Below are positions 7,476 through 16,841 of a stretch of DNA of 62,222 bases, in pieces. A program made the translations under genes and the position numbers. Source of the stretch: a virus. The stretch lies in the IMG/VR virus record IMGVR_UViG_3300042516_003753, positions 1 to 62,222 of that record. The stretch is one strand, 5' to 3'. Below the pieces are notes generated by a model, which did no database searches, had not been told where the DNA came from, and saw only the letters and a list, made by a program, of their open reading frames with translations. Position 1 is the stretch's first letter, and each line of letters starts with the position of its first letter.

Positions 7476-8419
7476 ATTTTACGTCCAGAAACACCTTCGG
7501 ATGATACATTTATTTTAACAGCATGATGAGGTATATTTAAATTATTTTTTTCAGAAAATACTAAGAAAAATCCCCCATTTCCAGCACCACAGAGTTTATG
7601 AGATAAAACAGTATTATTTTCATATAATTCTTTATCTATATTTTTGATTACTTCATTTTCAACAATTATAGAACTTGTCTTTTTTTTCTCTTCCCACGAT
7701 TTATTCAATAATTCAAATATTTTAAAATGATCATTATTGACAATAGCATCGTATGCTTCGTCAACAATTGGAAGTAAATTTTTTACTTTTTCTAAGTTAT
7801 CATTCACATCCTTCAAAACATTTTTAGAATTTCTAGTAACACCAGTAAATACCAAGTGCATGTCAAAGGGATCAAAAAATGATGATGGAAGATAATCATA
7901 TGTTACTCTATCATTTGGATAGAATTCAATTCGTTTAAATCCTCCTACTCCACACCCAAAAGGATCTTGATAACCACAATAAGGATTAAATTTTCTTTCC
8001 AACTTATATGCAAGAGAGCAGATTTCAACATCTGATAAAGATTTATCCAAGAACATGCATACAGATTTTATCAAACTAATAATATATGAAGATGATGAAG
8101 CCAATCCACTTCCTTGCGAATAAGCATCTCCGAATAAATTAATTTGAACCGGACCAATATTAAAATGCTCCAGAACAACTCTTATAACTTCGTTTTTAAT
8201 ATCAGAAACTTTACAAACATCCTCTCTATTTGAATAGTTTAATCGGTACTTATGATCTAAATTATTAACTCCAAAAATATCTCTACCTAAAGTAACATAA
8301 GTTTTCAAATTTGAAGCAAAACTAATAACAGATCCATATCCATATTTTTCAACAAAATATGGACTATCAGTTGATCCACCAAACAAAGAAATCCTAAGAG
8401 GGCAATATGAAATATACAT
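7472..8419 (-). CDS. hddA: GHMP kinase, heptose 7-phosphate kinase-like
   Basis: 315 residues starting MYISYCPLRISLFGGSTDSP, the HddA-type N-terminus (PLRIS-x-x-GGxTD). The GHMP ATP-binding loop is GSGLASSSSYIISLIK and the C-terminal motif is GAGNGGFFLVF. It should phosphorylate heptose 7-phosphate at C1. Overlaps gmhA by 4 nt. GHMP sugar kinases of other specificity (e.g. fucokinase-type) are the alternative, but the gmhA pairing favours heptose. Confidence 0.82.
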   Translation of the reverse strand: MYISYCPLRISLFGGSTDSPYFVEKYGYGSVISFASNLKTYVTLGRDIFGVNNLDHKYRLNYSNREDVCKVSDIKNEVIRVVLEHFNIGPVQINLFGDAYSQGSGLASSSSYIISLIKSVCMFLDKSLSDVEICSLAYKLERKFNPYCGYQDPFGCGVGGFKRIEFYPNDRVTYDYLPSSFFDPFDMHLVFTGVTRNSKNVLKDVNDNLEKVKNLLPIVDEAYDAIVNNDHFKIFELLNKSWEEKKKTSSIIVENEVIKNIDKELYENNTVLSHKLCGAGNGGFFLVFSEKNNLNIPHHAVKINVSSEGVSGRKI

Positions 8420-9087
8420 TAATAAATTTTTTCTGGCAAAAATAACTGAGGTATATATGAAAAACATTCCATTGTTCTTTGTGATGAAAGTTTTTCATAA
8501 GTTACTTTTTGATTTCCATCAGAACTAGTTTGGTAAAAATATGGATCATCTATAGCATAAACATTAAAAAACCTTTGAAGTTCTGCATATTGAATATCAA
8601 AAAAACTTTCAATAATATATCCAGCATGATAGGATGCACGTCTACATATTTCTACCCAGTCTGGAGTCAAATATACTATAGCATGTCCTCCAAGCATGTT
8701 ATAAACTCTAACGATTTTTTCATCAATATGCTTCCATTGCACAAACGGACCAGAGTGCCCATTCATTCTACCCCATCCAGATATTCCCAAATACAAGGCA
8801 TCAGCATCATCAGGAATTTCTATAATCGGATCCCAATTTTTAACATCAATATCATCTTCAACTATGACAAAAGGACCACTAGTAATATTATGTAAAAAAT
8901 CACTCACTGTTCTGGCACATCCAGCAAATCCATTTGAGTGTAAAGTTGCATCTAATCTATGAAATTCTTTAATACCTAAAGATTTAAATAAACTCTCAAC
9001 ATTTTTTTTCCTTTGTTCATCTCGTTTGAGATTAATATAATAAAAAGGTATTTCTCTAAGATCTAATTTCATTACCATCGTATCCAT
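8419..9087 (-). CDS. Glycosyltransferase family 25-like, short
   Basis: 222 residues with FYYINLKRDEQRKKNVESLF, GCARTVSDFLHNI and FVIVEDDIDVKNWD, which match GT25 enzymes but over a shorter length. The C-terminal half is aromatic and His-rich. Overlaps hddA by 1 nt. An extended -10 (TGCTATAAT on the minus strand, about 9097-9105) lies just upstream, so the heptose half of the island may have its own promoter. Confidence 0.7.
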   Translation of the reverse strand: MDTMVMKLDLREIPFYYINLKRDEQRKKNVESLFKSLGIKEFHRLDATLHSNGFAGCARTVSDFLHNITSGPFVIVEDDIDVKNWDPIIEIPDDADALYLGISGWGRMNGHSGPFVQWKHIDEKIVRVYNMLGGHAIVYLTPDWVEICRRASYHAGYIIESFFDIQYAELQRFFNVYAIDDPYFYQTSSDGNQKVTYEKLSSQRTMECFSYIPQLFLPEKIY

Positions 9088-9114
9088 TTACATTTAATTA
9101 TAGCATATTAAAAA

Positions 9115-10230
9115 TTAAACTGTTCTTATGACATTCATTTCTTCCATTTTTTTGTTAGTTTGCTCAATAATATCGTCCAATAAATCAATACCACTTAACC
9201 ATTTTTTATACTCATTAACACTATCATGTATTGACCTTTTTGGTTCCCATCCCAAAGATCTAAGTTTAGAAATATCAGAAACTATATGGCGGGTATCACC
9301 AAATCTATATCTGCCAGATGGTTTAGGAATATAGTTATCATATCCAAAAATACTAGCAACTACTTTAGCAAATTCATTGATAGTTATTGGTAAACCTCCA
9401 CCAACATTAAACATTTCATAGTTTGCCCTTTCATCATTCATTACTAAAATATTTGCATCAACAACATCATGGATATTTACAAAATCCCTAACTTGATTAC
9501 CATCTTCATAAATTTGAGGTTCTTTTCCCTGATAAAAAGAAAGTGAAAAAATTCTACAAGCACCGCTATAAGTATTATAAAAACTTTGTCTAGATCCTTG
9601 AACAATAGAATATCGCATAGCAACAGAAGGTATTTCATACCTTTTACCTAAAAATAATGCAAACATTTCTTCAGATATTTTACTCATTCCGTATGGATTT
9701 TGAGGATTAGATATAGTTTCATCAGTTTTCGTCCACTTAATAGGAGGATTAAAATTAGATGGACAATCTAATTCCCAAATACCTTGTTTAAGATCAGAAT
9801 CTTTTCTCATGTCAGGAAGAAATTTTTTACCATCTGCATCCAAATACAATCCTTCCCCCAAGGTTGCTTGACTACTAGCAACTATAACTTTTTTAATTGG
9901 TATTTTGTAATTATAAATCAATTCATATATCTTTGCAGTTGAAGAAACATTTACATCAACAAATTTACTAAAGATTGGCAAATAATCTTGAAAGGCAGCA
10001 AAATGAAATATAACATCACATCCCAAAATAGATTGCAACAAAATTTTTTCATCATTGACATTACCATATATAAATTCTATTCTAGAATCTAAGTATGATG
10101 GAACTATTTTATTTTTATGAACTGGTTCTTCTAAACTATCAAGAACACGAACAGAATGTCCTTCACTCAAAAGACGATCTGCAGTGTGAGATCCTATAAA
10201 TCCAGCTCCGCCAGTTATTAAAACTTTCAT
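9115..10230 (-). CDS. NAD-dependent sugar-nucleotide epimerase/dehydratase
   Basis: 371-residue extended SDR. GGAGFIGSHTADRL at residues 7-20 binds NAD; VASSQATLGEGLY and NPYGMSKISEE give the Ser/Tyr/Lys triad region. DTRHIVSDISKLRSLGWEP near the C-terminus is typical of UDP-glucose 4-epimerase or dTDP-glucose dehydratase relatives. The product could feed the GT6 transferase next door if it makes UDP-Gal or UDP-GalNAc; that is inference. Confidence 0.85.
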   Translation of the reverse strand: MKVLITGGAGFIGSHTADRLLSEGHSVRVLDSLEEPVHKNKIVPSYLDSRIEFIYGNVNDEKILLQSILGCDVIFHFAAFQDYLPIFSKFVDVNVSSTAKIYELIYNYKIPIKKVIVASSQATLGEGLYLDADGKKFLPDMRKDSDLKQGIWELDCPSNFNPPIKWTKTDETISNPQNPYGMSKISEEMFALFLGKRYEIPSVAMRYSIVQGSRQSFYNTYSGACRIFSLSFYQGKEPQIYEDGNQVRDFVNIHDVVDANILVMNDERANYEMFNVGGGLPITINEFAKVVASIFGYDNYIPKPSGRYRFGDTRHIVSDISKLRSLGWEPKRSIHDSVNEYKKWLSGIDLLDDIIEQTNKKMEEMNVIRTV

Positions 10231-10235
10231 TATAA

Positions 10236-10934
10236 TTAATTTCTTAGTTCTGAGTGATTTTTTTTCAAAGCAATTATTTTAGGTTCGTAAGGATAATTAG
10301 AATTTTCATAAAATTCTTCAGCCCAACAATAAGATGGTGTTAAACTTAAAGAGGGTTTATTATCAATAAGATACCTGTTCATTTGGGATTCATCATGCCA
10401 TAAAGCGATAACTCCATTCTCAAGATCTTTATTTACACGGTCTGCAATGATTTCAGACATTTTAATAAATTCTTCAGTCGTTCCGCCGTTGAATCCACCA
10501 GCATAATAATTTTCCCCTTCATGACCGAATGGAACATATGCTAATGATTTTGGATTTCTATCATAAGATCTTTGTTCCTTTGGATAGAAAGATTGATATG
10601 GGTGCATAGTAGCAACTATGCCATCAGTTAAAATTTCATCTCCAACAGAATTATCAATTCTCATATCAGCATCAAGATAAAAACAATAATCATGCTGGAG
10701 AATAAAATCTTTCTCTTTTACAAAATAATTATATCTTTTTAAAGTTGGCATTGGCCATGGTTCATGGTCAATATAATGAACTTTTATATTATCAGAAGTT
10801 TCAACTTCATGATCGGTAAACAACAAACAACTAATTTCATGTCCATTTAAAAAATTTTCCTCAATAGAATCATACAGTTTTTCAACAAACTGAAGATATT
10901 TGTTTGTAGCAATGGTTAATATACAGATTTTCAT
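10236..10934 (-). CDS. Glycosyltransferase family 6 (ABO blood-group-type)
   Basis: 232 residues matching family GT6, which includes the human ABO and alpha-1,3-galactosyltransferases. Seen in order: PWPMPTLKRYNYF (59-71), the DxD motif DAD (88-90), YYAGGFNGGTTEEF (143-156) in the donor pocket, WHDESQMNRYL (179-189), and IALKKNHSELRN at the C-terminus. No membrane anchor, as in bacterial GT6. Vertebrate enzymes use DxD, many bacterial ones NxN; this one keeps DxD. ABO enzymes act on alpha-1,2-fucosylated acceptors, and two GT11 genes lie 2-4 kb away in the same transcriptional direction. Confidence 0.92.
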   Translation of the reverse strand: MKICILTIATNKYLQFVEKLYDSIEENFLNGHEISCLLFTDHEVETSDNIKVHYIDHEPWPMPTLKRYNYFVKEKDFILQHDYCFYLDADMRIDNSVGDEILTDGIVATMHPYQSFYPKEQRSYDRNPKSLAYVPFGHEGENYYAGGFNGGTTEEFIKMSEIIADRVNKDLENGVIALWHDESQMNRYLIDNKPSLSLTPSYCWAEEFYENSNYPYEPKIIALKKNHSELRN

Positions 10935-10943
10935 TTTAATTAA

Positions 10944-11531
10944 TTAACAAATAGTACTACCCCGTTTCCCAATACATACGTATTTTGAATACAGACTTTC
11001 ATCAACAACAGTTGGATCAACATACCAATCTTCAAAAGGATCATCACCAACGTTATTTACATCACAAGCAACTAATACATAACCACGATCTATTAAATAT
11101 TCTCTAGAAGCATTTCTTACTTCTTCACCGCACGAATAATAATCAGTTTCAAATGTAATTACCGAGAATTTGTACTTATCAAACGGAACTGCAGTTAAGC
11201 ACTTATAAGTATTTTCTGCTGGTTCACAATCAACTTGAAGATAATCAATACGATCAATATCACCCCATATATTTTTAATGTGTTCATGATAATCAAATGA
11301 AGATCCATCTGCCAAAACACATTTATTTTTTCTTACCGAATTAAATTTATTAACATACTCACTTACAATGTCCAAAGAAAAACCTTCCCAAGAATAATCT
11401 TTTTCTAGTAAATAAGTATTGCTGATGTTAATAGGATCAAATGCTCCTATTTCAAGATACTTCCCACCCTTTTTATTTTGAAGCATGGTTAATACAAATT
11501 TATCTTGCCCAGCTTGAGAAAAACTTTCCAT
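10944..11531 (-). CDS. FkbM-like SAM methyltransferase
   Basis: 195 residues. N-terminal ESFSQAGQDKFVLTML, GGKYLEIGAFDPINISNT (SAM-binding loop) and IDYLQVDCEPAEN, FSVITFETDYY fit FkbM-type methyltransferases, which often O-methylate sugars in surface polysaccharide loci. It is 1 nt from the next methyltransferase gene. Substrate unknown. Confidence 0.7.
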   Translation of the reverse strand: MESFSQAGQDKFVLTMLQNKKGGKYLEIGAFDPINISNTYLLEKDYSWEGFSLDIVSEYVNKFNSVRKNKCVLADGSSFDYHEHIKNIWGDIDRIDYLQVDCEPAENTYKCLTAVPFDKYKFSVITFETDYYSCGEEVRNASREYLIDRGYVLVACDVNNVGDDPFEDWYVDPTVVDESLYSKYVCIGKRGSTIC

Positions 11532-11532
11532 T

Positions 11533-12312
11533 TTATTGAATCTCCTTTTTTATCATTGTTGTAAAATACAAATATCCATTAGGTGGCCAAAAATCAAGAA
11601 CTTTACTTACACTAACAGTAAAGTCTTTTTGGGCTCTTTCTAAAAGAATTTGTCTACTAACTTGTCCTTTATTAAGTATCATATAAACTCTTTTAGAATT
11701 TGCAATTACATTTTCATAATAAGCATTTTGAAGTTCTAAATTAAGTTCAGAATATGCATAATTGCTAATGAGAAGATCTACGTTATCAATCTTCTCTGGA
11801 GTTGAATGAGTAAAAACTTTATCACCTACATCAAAATTAGAAAGATATTTTTTCTGGAGTTTAGATGCTGGTTCCATGTCATAGATATGATATTCATCAA
11901 AATCACAAAGACAACTAATTGTTTTACACAACCCACCATATCCTCCACCTATTTCGACAATTTTATTAATTTCACATTCTCCAACAAAATGAGAAATATC
12001 TAATGTATTTTGAATATATCTTAACGTAGATGGGGAAATTTTACCAAATGGTTCATCATACTCAACAATTTGAGAACCACCGAATTTATCATTTTCTTTA
12101 AAAGAATCTATAATTTGAGGATCTAAATCATATTGTAGAATTCCTTTAATATATCTTTGCCCGTCTTCAGGAGATACATGCTCTAAGACTGGAGTGTATC
12201 TTGAATCTGTTTTAAATGTTTTAAAAACTTCATCATCTAAAACTGCTTCTCTGCAAATATCAGCATAAGAATCAGTTGCTGACATATCAACACATGTCCA
12301 ATTATCAATCAT
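11533..12312 (-). CDS. Putative sugar O-methyltransferase
   Basis: 259 residues. A SAM-binding motif VEIGGGYGGLCKTI lies mid-protein, followed by YHIYDMEPASKLQKKYL and LLISNYAYSELN. This layout matches a family annotated as putative sugar O-methyltransferases in O-antigen loci. The 7-nt overlap with the upstream glycosyltransferase suggests coupled translation and a role in methylating a terminal sugar. Confidence 0.7.
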   Translation of the reverse strand: MIDNWTCVDMSATDSYADICREAVLDDEVFKTFKTDSRYTPVLEHVSPEDGQRYIKGILQYDLDPQIIDSFKENDKFGGSQIVEYDEPFGKISPSTLRYIQNTLDISHFVGECEINKIVEIGGGYGGLCKTISCLCDFDEYHIYDMEPASKLQKKYLSNFDVGDKVFTHSTPEKIDNVDLLISNYAYSELNLELQNAYYENVIANSKRVYMILNKGQVSRQILLERAQKDFTVSVSKVLDFWPPNGYLYFTTMIKKEIQ

Positions 12313-13174
12313 TTATAATCTCCATTAATTTTTTTACAGATGCTTTAAAGGATAATTCCTTTTCAATATATTTTTTAGGGTTATATGAATTTATTTTAGC
12401 ACAGAATTTAGAAAAAGAAAATTCCATATCATTTTCATTATAAAAAACTTCACCACATTCATTAGACCAATAAGGAACAGAAGATGCAGGAACTCTGTAT
12501 TCTTCACCTTGATCTAACCATTCTTCAACATCCCAAACAAATAAAGGGGTGTTTGATTGCATTATTTCTTGAACTGCGATTCCCTGGCTTTCCGTTCCGT
12601 TTACCAAAAAACAAAACTTACACTGTTCTAATAATTCTTTTAATTTACTCTCATCATAATTGCCATAAGAAATTATAGTATAAGTAAGATTATTTTTTTT
12701 CAGTAATTGTATAGATTTTTCAAGATCCTCATCATTTCTTCTTTTAAAATAAATTAAACAATCATATGAAATATTTTTATTGATCGCAAATTCCTCAATC
12801 CCAACTGGCCATATTGAAATTTTATCAGGAGTAACATCAAACTTTGTAATAAGTTTATTCTTGACCCACAAAGAAGGAACTATTAATTTATTATAATACT
12901 GAGGATTTTCAATTAAAAACCTACCATATGGGCAGAATGGCCAAAACTGTGGTCCAATAAAACAAGTTTCGTGTTCTAGTGTTTCATGAATTTTATATTC
13001 ACGCTCAGAATAATCCAATAATAGATTTTTTTCGTAAACATTTTTATTAATTACATACTCAATACCATTTTCACTCAAAGATTTCTTTAAATTTTTTCTT
13101 ACTTTCAGAGGTCCACATGTTTTACCGTTCTGTAGGTAAGAGTATGCATTTTCATCATACCATATATTAATCAT
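12305..13174 (-). CDS. Glycosyltransferase, GT-B type (group 1-like)
   Basis: 289 residues starting MINIWYDENAYSYLQNGKTC (chosen because it makes an ATGA overlap with the GT11 gene). The middle carries KLIVPSLWVKNKL and ISIWPVGIEEF, and the C-terminal half CKFCFLVNGTESQGIAVQEI, the donor-binding Glu region of GT-B enzymes. A retaining transferase is likely; sugars unknown. Confidence 0.72.
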   Translation of the reverse strand: MINIWYDENAYSYLQNGKTCGPLKVRKNLKKSLSENGIEYVINKNVYEKNLLLDYSEREYKIHETLEHETCFIGPQFWPFCPYGRFLIENPQYYNKLIVPSLWVKNKLITKFDVTPDKISIWPVGIEEFAINKNISYDCLIYFKRRNDEDLEKSIQLLKKNNLTYTIISYGNYDESKLKELLEQCKFCFLVNGTESQGIAVQEIMQSNTPLFVWDVEEWLDQGEEYRVPASSVPYWSNECGEVFYNENDMEFSFSKFCAKINSYNPKKYIEKELSFKASVKKLMEIIND

Positions 13175-13974
13175 AAAACAATCCACTCATTTAAATATAA
13201 ATCTTGATAATATTTATTGGTATCTAAACCCCCTGCCCATTTTTTAGGTGCTATAGTTTTTTTACTTTTTGCTAACCACGATCCCCACCAACTGAAAGAA
13301 CTATTAGCAATAATATGATATTTGCACATAGTCTGTAGACAAAGATCTACGCCAGTATTATTGTCTTCAGAAAATAAAAATCTATCGTGAGAAAATATTT
13401 GTTGATTTTTACACCACTCAATATCATCAGAAAATATTAAAACTGGATTATTGTTAGGAAAATATTCTAGAGATTTTTTATAATAATTTATATCTTGAAT
13501 AGGGTGAACATCGGGGCAATTCAAATAATCGGTTCTACGAACATGCAAAGAAATAACATCAGAAATTCCAAAATTTTCTTTAAAAAATTGTTTACATGGA
13601 TCTAGTATGTCATCTACAAATGTAAATGCATTTCTAATTTCATTTTCAGCATTTTCAAAATAAGTTTTAAACTGATAATATCCAAACAAATTGATATTAT
13701 TTGGGCATTTATCCCAAATATAATTATGAAATTCGTTTGGTGGTTCCATTAATAATGGATAATTGGTAATTTTATATTCTACTTCTGGAAGATTAAAACA
13801 TTCGTATAAAGTTATATCTGTATTTTTTACTTTAGAATCGTACAGACCAAATACGGACCTTGGTGGTAAACAATATTCATAGTTGTGTTTTTTTGCTATT
13901 CCCCGAAGACTTGCATATTGAAACATTTGATTTCCAAGTCTACCAAGATTTCCAAGTTTGTCAAAAGAAATCAT
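13171..13974 (-). CDS. Glycosyltransferase family 11 (alpha-1,2-fucosyltransferase-like)
   Basis: 267 residues with the GT11 motifs: GRLGNQMFQYASLRGIA (about residues 11-27), VISLHVRRTDYLN (HxRRxDY, GDP-binding) and NSSFSWWGSWLAK. GT11 enzymes move L-fucose, or in some bacteria L-colitose, from the GDP donor to O2 of galactose. GDP-sugar genes (gmd, fcl, colD-like) are in the same operon. A paralogue follows immediately upstream (13971-14765). Confidence 0.92.
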   Translation of the reverse strand: MISFDKLGNLGRLGNQMFQYASLRGIAKKHNYEYCLPPRSVFGLYDSKVKNTDITLYECFNLPEVEYKITNYPLLMEPPNEFHNYIWDKCPNNINLFGYYQFKTYFENAENEIRNAFTFVDDILDPCKQFFKENFGISDVISLHVRRTDYLNCPDVHPIQDINYYKKSLEYFPNNNPVLIFSDDIEWCKNQQIFSHDRFLFSEDNNTGVDLCLQTMCKYHIIANSSFSWWGSWLAKSKKTIAPKKWAGGLDTNKYYQDLYLNEWIVL

Positions 13975-14765
13975 ACTCTAATCCACCCATCAACATATAA
14001 ATCACTAGCATTTATCGGATTAGAATCTGGGTTCCATAAAGAAGGAATAAAAATTTTCTTTGCATTTGACAAGTATGCTCCCCACCAACTATAAGTACTA
14101 TTAGCAGTAATTACATAATCACACAAAGACATGAGGCACAAATCAATATATGGGTCATTAACTTCAGAAACTAAAAATCTATCTTCAGAAAAAAGATCTT
14201 GCTTTTTACACCATTCAGGTTCATCAGAAAAAATTAAAACTTTACAAGTTTTTGGTAAATCAAGTAAACATTTTTCATAGTAACTCATATCTTGAGAAAC
14301 ATGATTATTATTGGTAACAAAATCCGTTCTTCTAATATGAATTCCGACCAACTCAGAGTTATCACTAAGTTGAGTTTTTAAATCAGAAGCAATATCGTAA
14401 TATTCAGATTTGAACTGAAAATCTTTTTTAATTTGATCATCAATATGCTTAAACCATTTATCAGATTGAAAGAATCCCAAAAGATCAACATTTCCTTTAG
14501 GTGGATTCTCATAAGTTTCTTTATCAAAATGAAAATGCCGTTCTTCATGTATTGGGAAATCACTAATTCCCCTAGAGCAATTAATATTAAAACAATCGTC
14601 AATATTACTTCTTAAAGTGGTATAATAATATTTACCAAAAACATCTTTTGGGGGTATCATAAAATCCCTATTGTGTTTAATAGAAAGAGATTTAATTGCA
14701 GAATATTGAAACATTTGATTTCCCAAATGCCCATGATTACCTAAACGATTAAAAGAAAAAGTCAT
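13971..14765 (-). CDS. Glycosyltransferase family 11 (second copy)
   Basis: 264 residues. The same motifs as its neighbour in variant form: GHLGNQMFQYSAIKSL, LVGIHIRRTDFV and NSTYSWWGAYLS. The two proteins are clearly paralogous but diverged, suggesting different acceptors or donors (fucose versus colitose is a testable split). ATGA overlaps on both sides. Confidence 0.92.
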   Translation of the reverse strand: MTFSFNRLGNHGHLGNQMFQYSAIKSLSIKHNRDFMIPPKDVFGKYYYTTLRSNIDDCFNINCSRGISDFPIHEERHFHFDKETYENPPKGNVDLLGFFQSDKWFKHIDDQIKKDFQFKSEYYDIASDLKTQLSDNSELVGIHIRRTDFVTNNNHVSQDMSYYEKCLLDLPKTCKVLIFSDEPEWCKKQDLFSEDRFLVSEVNDPYIDLCLMSLCDYVITANSTYSWWGAYLSNAKKIFIPSLWNPDSNPINASDLYVDGWIRV

Positions 14766-15925
14766 AATTGCTTAAATGTATTCTCCAGAAGATTCAATTC
14801 TTTATCACCAATAAAATGATTGTTACCCAAATAAATCCCATTATCATGAACAAAATCAACAGTCAAAGTATCTTTGTTACTAGTTACACTATAACCTTTC
14901 AAGAATGGTTGTCTTAATAGATTCCCACTTATAATTGGACGGTGTTCTATACCAACTTCAACAAACTTCTTCCTCAAATCATCTGCTATTTCTTTTGTTT
15001 TGCAAATTAAAGGAAAACAAAAATTACTACATGTAGGATAATATTTTGGAGCAATAAATTTATCAGGATATTTTTTAATGAGTTCTATAAAATTAATATA
15101 ATTTTTGTTTCTAATTTCAATATACTTATCTAACCTTTTGAGTTGAGATAGTCCAAGAACCGCACCAAGTTCATGATTTCTAAAATTATACCCGTCAGTT
15201 ACAAATAAAAACTGATCTGAAACATCTGGATATTTTTGAGCATACTCTTTATGTTTTGTAGATTCTCTTGCAAGTCCATGACTTCTCTTCATTCGCATGA
15301 GATCATACAATTCATAATTGTTAGTGGATACCATTCCACCTTCAATAGTAGACATATGGTGTCCAAAGTAAAAACTGAATGTAGAACCTAAACTATCGGA
15401 TCCACGACGAGTTCCATCTGGAGATTTGCATCCATGAGATTCACACACATCATCCAGTATCAAAGCATTTGGAAATAAGTTTTTATACCGTTCATTATTC
15501 GCAGAAAATCCAATTAAGTGTGTAACAAAAATTAGTTTAATGTCAGGATGTTCTTTGGAAATGTATTCGAGATCTTCTTCACAAAAACTAAAATTATTAA
15601 TATTAATATCACAAAAAATAGGAGTAAATCCTAATTGAATAACTGGTCCAATATTAGTAACCCAAGTACAAGAAGGAACTAATACTTTATCCCCATCTTT
15701 CAATCCGTATAGTTCTTTAACTGCAGATAGTAATAGATAATTTGCGGTACTTCCAGAAGAAACATAAAGTGAATATTTTGCACCTAACCATTTACTCCAT
15801 TCATCTTCAAACTTCCTAACCATTTTACCATTAGTAAAACGATCAGAAGTCAGAACAAACTTTGCAAGATTAAACCTATCACCAAAGGTGATATTGTTTT
15901 TCATCAAAGGCCATTTAAATTGCAT
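14762..15925 (-). CDS. colD: GDP-4-keto-6-deoxymannose 3-dehydratase-like (ColD-type)
   Basis: 387 residues (start [13 protein letters not shown]), DegT/DnrJ/EryC1 fold. PLP-pocket motifs SSGSTANYL and LILDDVCESHG are present, but where aminotransferases have the Schiff-base Lys this protein has FGHHMSTIEGG: His at about 189-190. A His there is the hallmark of ColD (His188 in E. coli) and of E1-type 3-dehydratases, which remove the C3 hydroxyl using PLP. With gmd upstream it would act on GDP-4-keto-6-deoxymannose in GDP-L-colitose synthesis. It starts inside the 3' end of fcl. Confidence 0.85.
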   Translation of the reverse strand: MQFKWPLMKNNITFGDRFNLAKFVLTSDRFTNGKMVRKFEDEWSKWLGAKYSLYVSSGSTANYLLLSAVKELYGLKDGDKVLVPSCTWVTNIGPVIQLGFTPIFCDININNFSFCEEDLEYISKEHPDIKLIFVTHLIGFSANNERYKNLFPNALILDDVCESHGCKSPDGTRRGSDSLGSTFSFYFGHHMSTIEGGMVSTNNYELYDLMRMKRSHGLARESTKHKEYAQKYPDVSDQFLFVTDGYNFRNHELGAVLGLSQLKRLDKYIEIRNKNYINFIELIKKYPDKFIAPKYYPTCSNFCFPLICKTKEIADDLRKKFVEVGIEHRPIISGNLLRQPFLKGYSVTSNKDTLTVDFVHDNGIYLGNNHFIGDKELNLLENTFKQL

Positions 15926-16841
15926 TTTTCTTATACCATTCGTAAGTTTTCTCAATACCTTCACGAAGACCAATTTTTGGTTCCCATCCCAAAGATTTAA
16001 TTTTATCTACATTCAATACTTTACGAGGAGTCCCATTTGGTTTACTAGTATCCCACTTAATTTCTCCTTCATAACCAACAACATCAGAAATTGTTTGAGC
16101 AAGTTCTTTGATTGTCATGTCTTCACCTGTACCAACGTTGATATGTTCAGGTTCATTATAGTTTTGCATACACATATAACATGCTTCTGCAAGATCATCA
16201 ACATGGAGAAATTCTCTCATAGGTGATCCATCCCCCCAACATTCTACTTGAGAAGAATTCAATTTTTTTGCATCATGAAATCTAGAAATAAATCCAGGAA
16301 GAACATGTGATGTTGCTAAATCAAAATTATCATTAGGACCATAAAGATTTGTAGGCATCAAAGAGATAGCATTAAATCCATGCTGTTCCCGATATGCTTG
16401 GCACATCTTCAGACCAACTATTTTTGCCAATGCATAAGCATCATTTGTTGGTTCCAGGGGACCACTCATTAACTGATCTTCAGTAATTGGTTGAGTTGCA
16501 AATTTTGGATAAATGCAAGAAGACCCAAGAAAAAGAAGTTTTTTAACACCAAACTTATAAGCAGTGTCAATAATGTTTGTTTGAATCTGAAGATTTTCTT
16601 TTAAAAAATCTGCTTTACTACTATTATTTGCCATAATGCCACCAACTTTAGCGGCAGCAACAAATACATATTCAGGTCTTTTATCTCTAAAAAAGTTTTT
16701 AGTTTCTTCTTGATCTGTAAAATCTACAAAATATCTAATACCTTTAATGATATTTTTGTATCCTTTATTTTGGAGATTTCTCGCAATTGCTGATCCAACC
16801 ATACCATGAGCACCAGCAACTAATACTCTTGAATTATTGTC
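15915..16841 (-). CDS. fcl: GDP-L-fucose synthase
   Basis: 308 residues, SDR epimerase-reductase. [14 protein letters not shown] binds [21 protein letters not shown] holds the catalytic Ser-Cys, and [11 protein letters not shown] the Tyr-x-x-x-Lys. [12 protein letters not shown] and the SHVLP segment are typical Fcl. It converts GDP-4-keto-6-deoxymannose to GDP-L-fucose. Since ColC (GDP-colitose synthase) is homologous, it might also serve the 3-deoxy branch created by the ColD-like enzyme next door. The start [11 protein letters not shown] overlaps gmd by 8 nt. Confidence 0.92.
   Translation of the reverse strand, partial: DNNSRVLVAGAHGMVGSAIARNLQNKGYKNIIKGIRYFVDFTDQEETKNFFRDKRPEYVFVAAAKVGGIMANNSSKADFLKENLQIQTNIIDTAYKFGVKKLLFLGSSCIYPKFATQPITEDQLMSGPLEPTNDAYALAKIVGLKMCQAYREQHGFNAISLMPTNLYGPNDNFDLATSHVLPGFISRFHDAKKLNSSQVECWGDGSPMREFLHVDDLAEACYMCMQNYNEPEHINVGTGEDMTIKELAQTISDVVGYEGEIKWDTSKPNGTPRKVLNVDKIKSLGWEPKIGLREGIEKTYEWYKKNAI

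Noticed and set aside
14762-15925. Perosamine-type aminotransferase
   Set aside because: The PLP lysine is absent and replaced by His, so a ColD-type dehydratase fits better.
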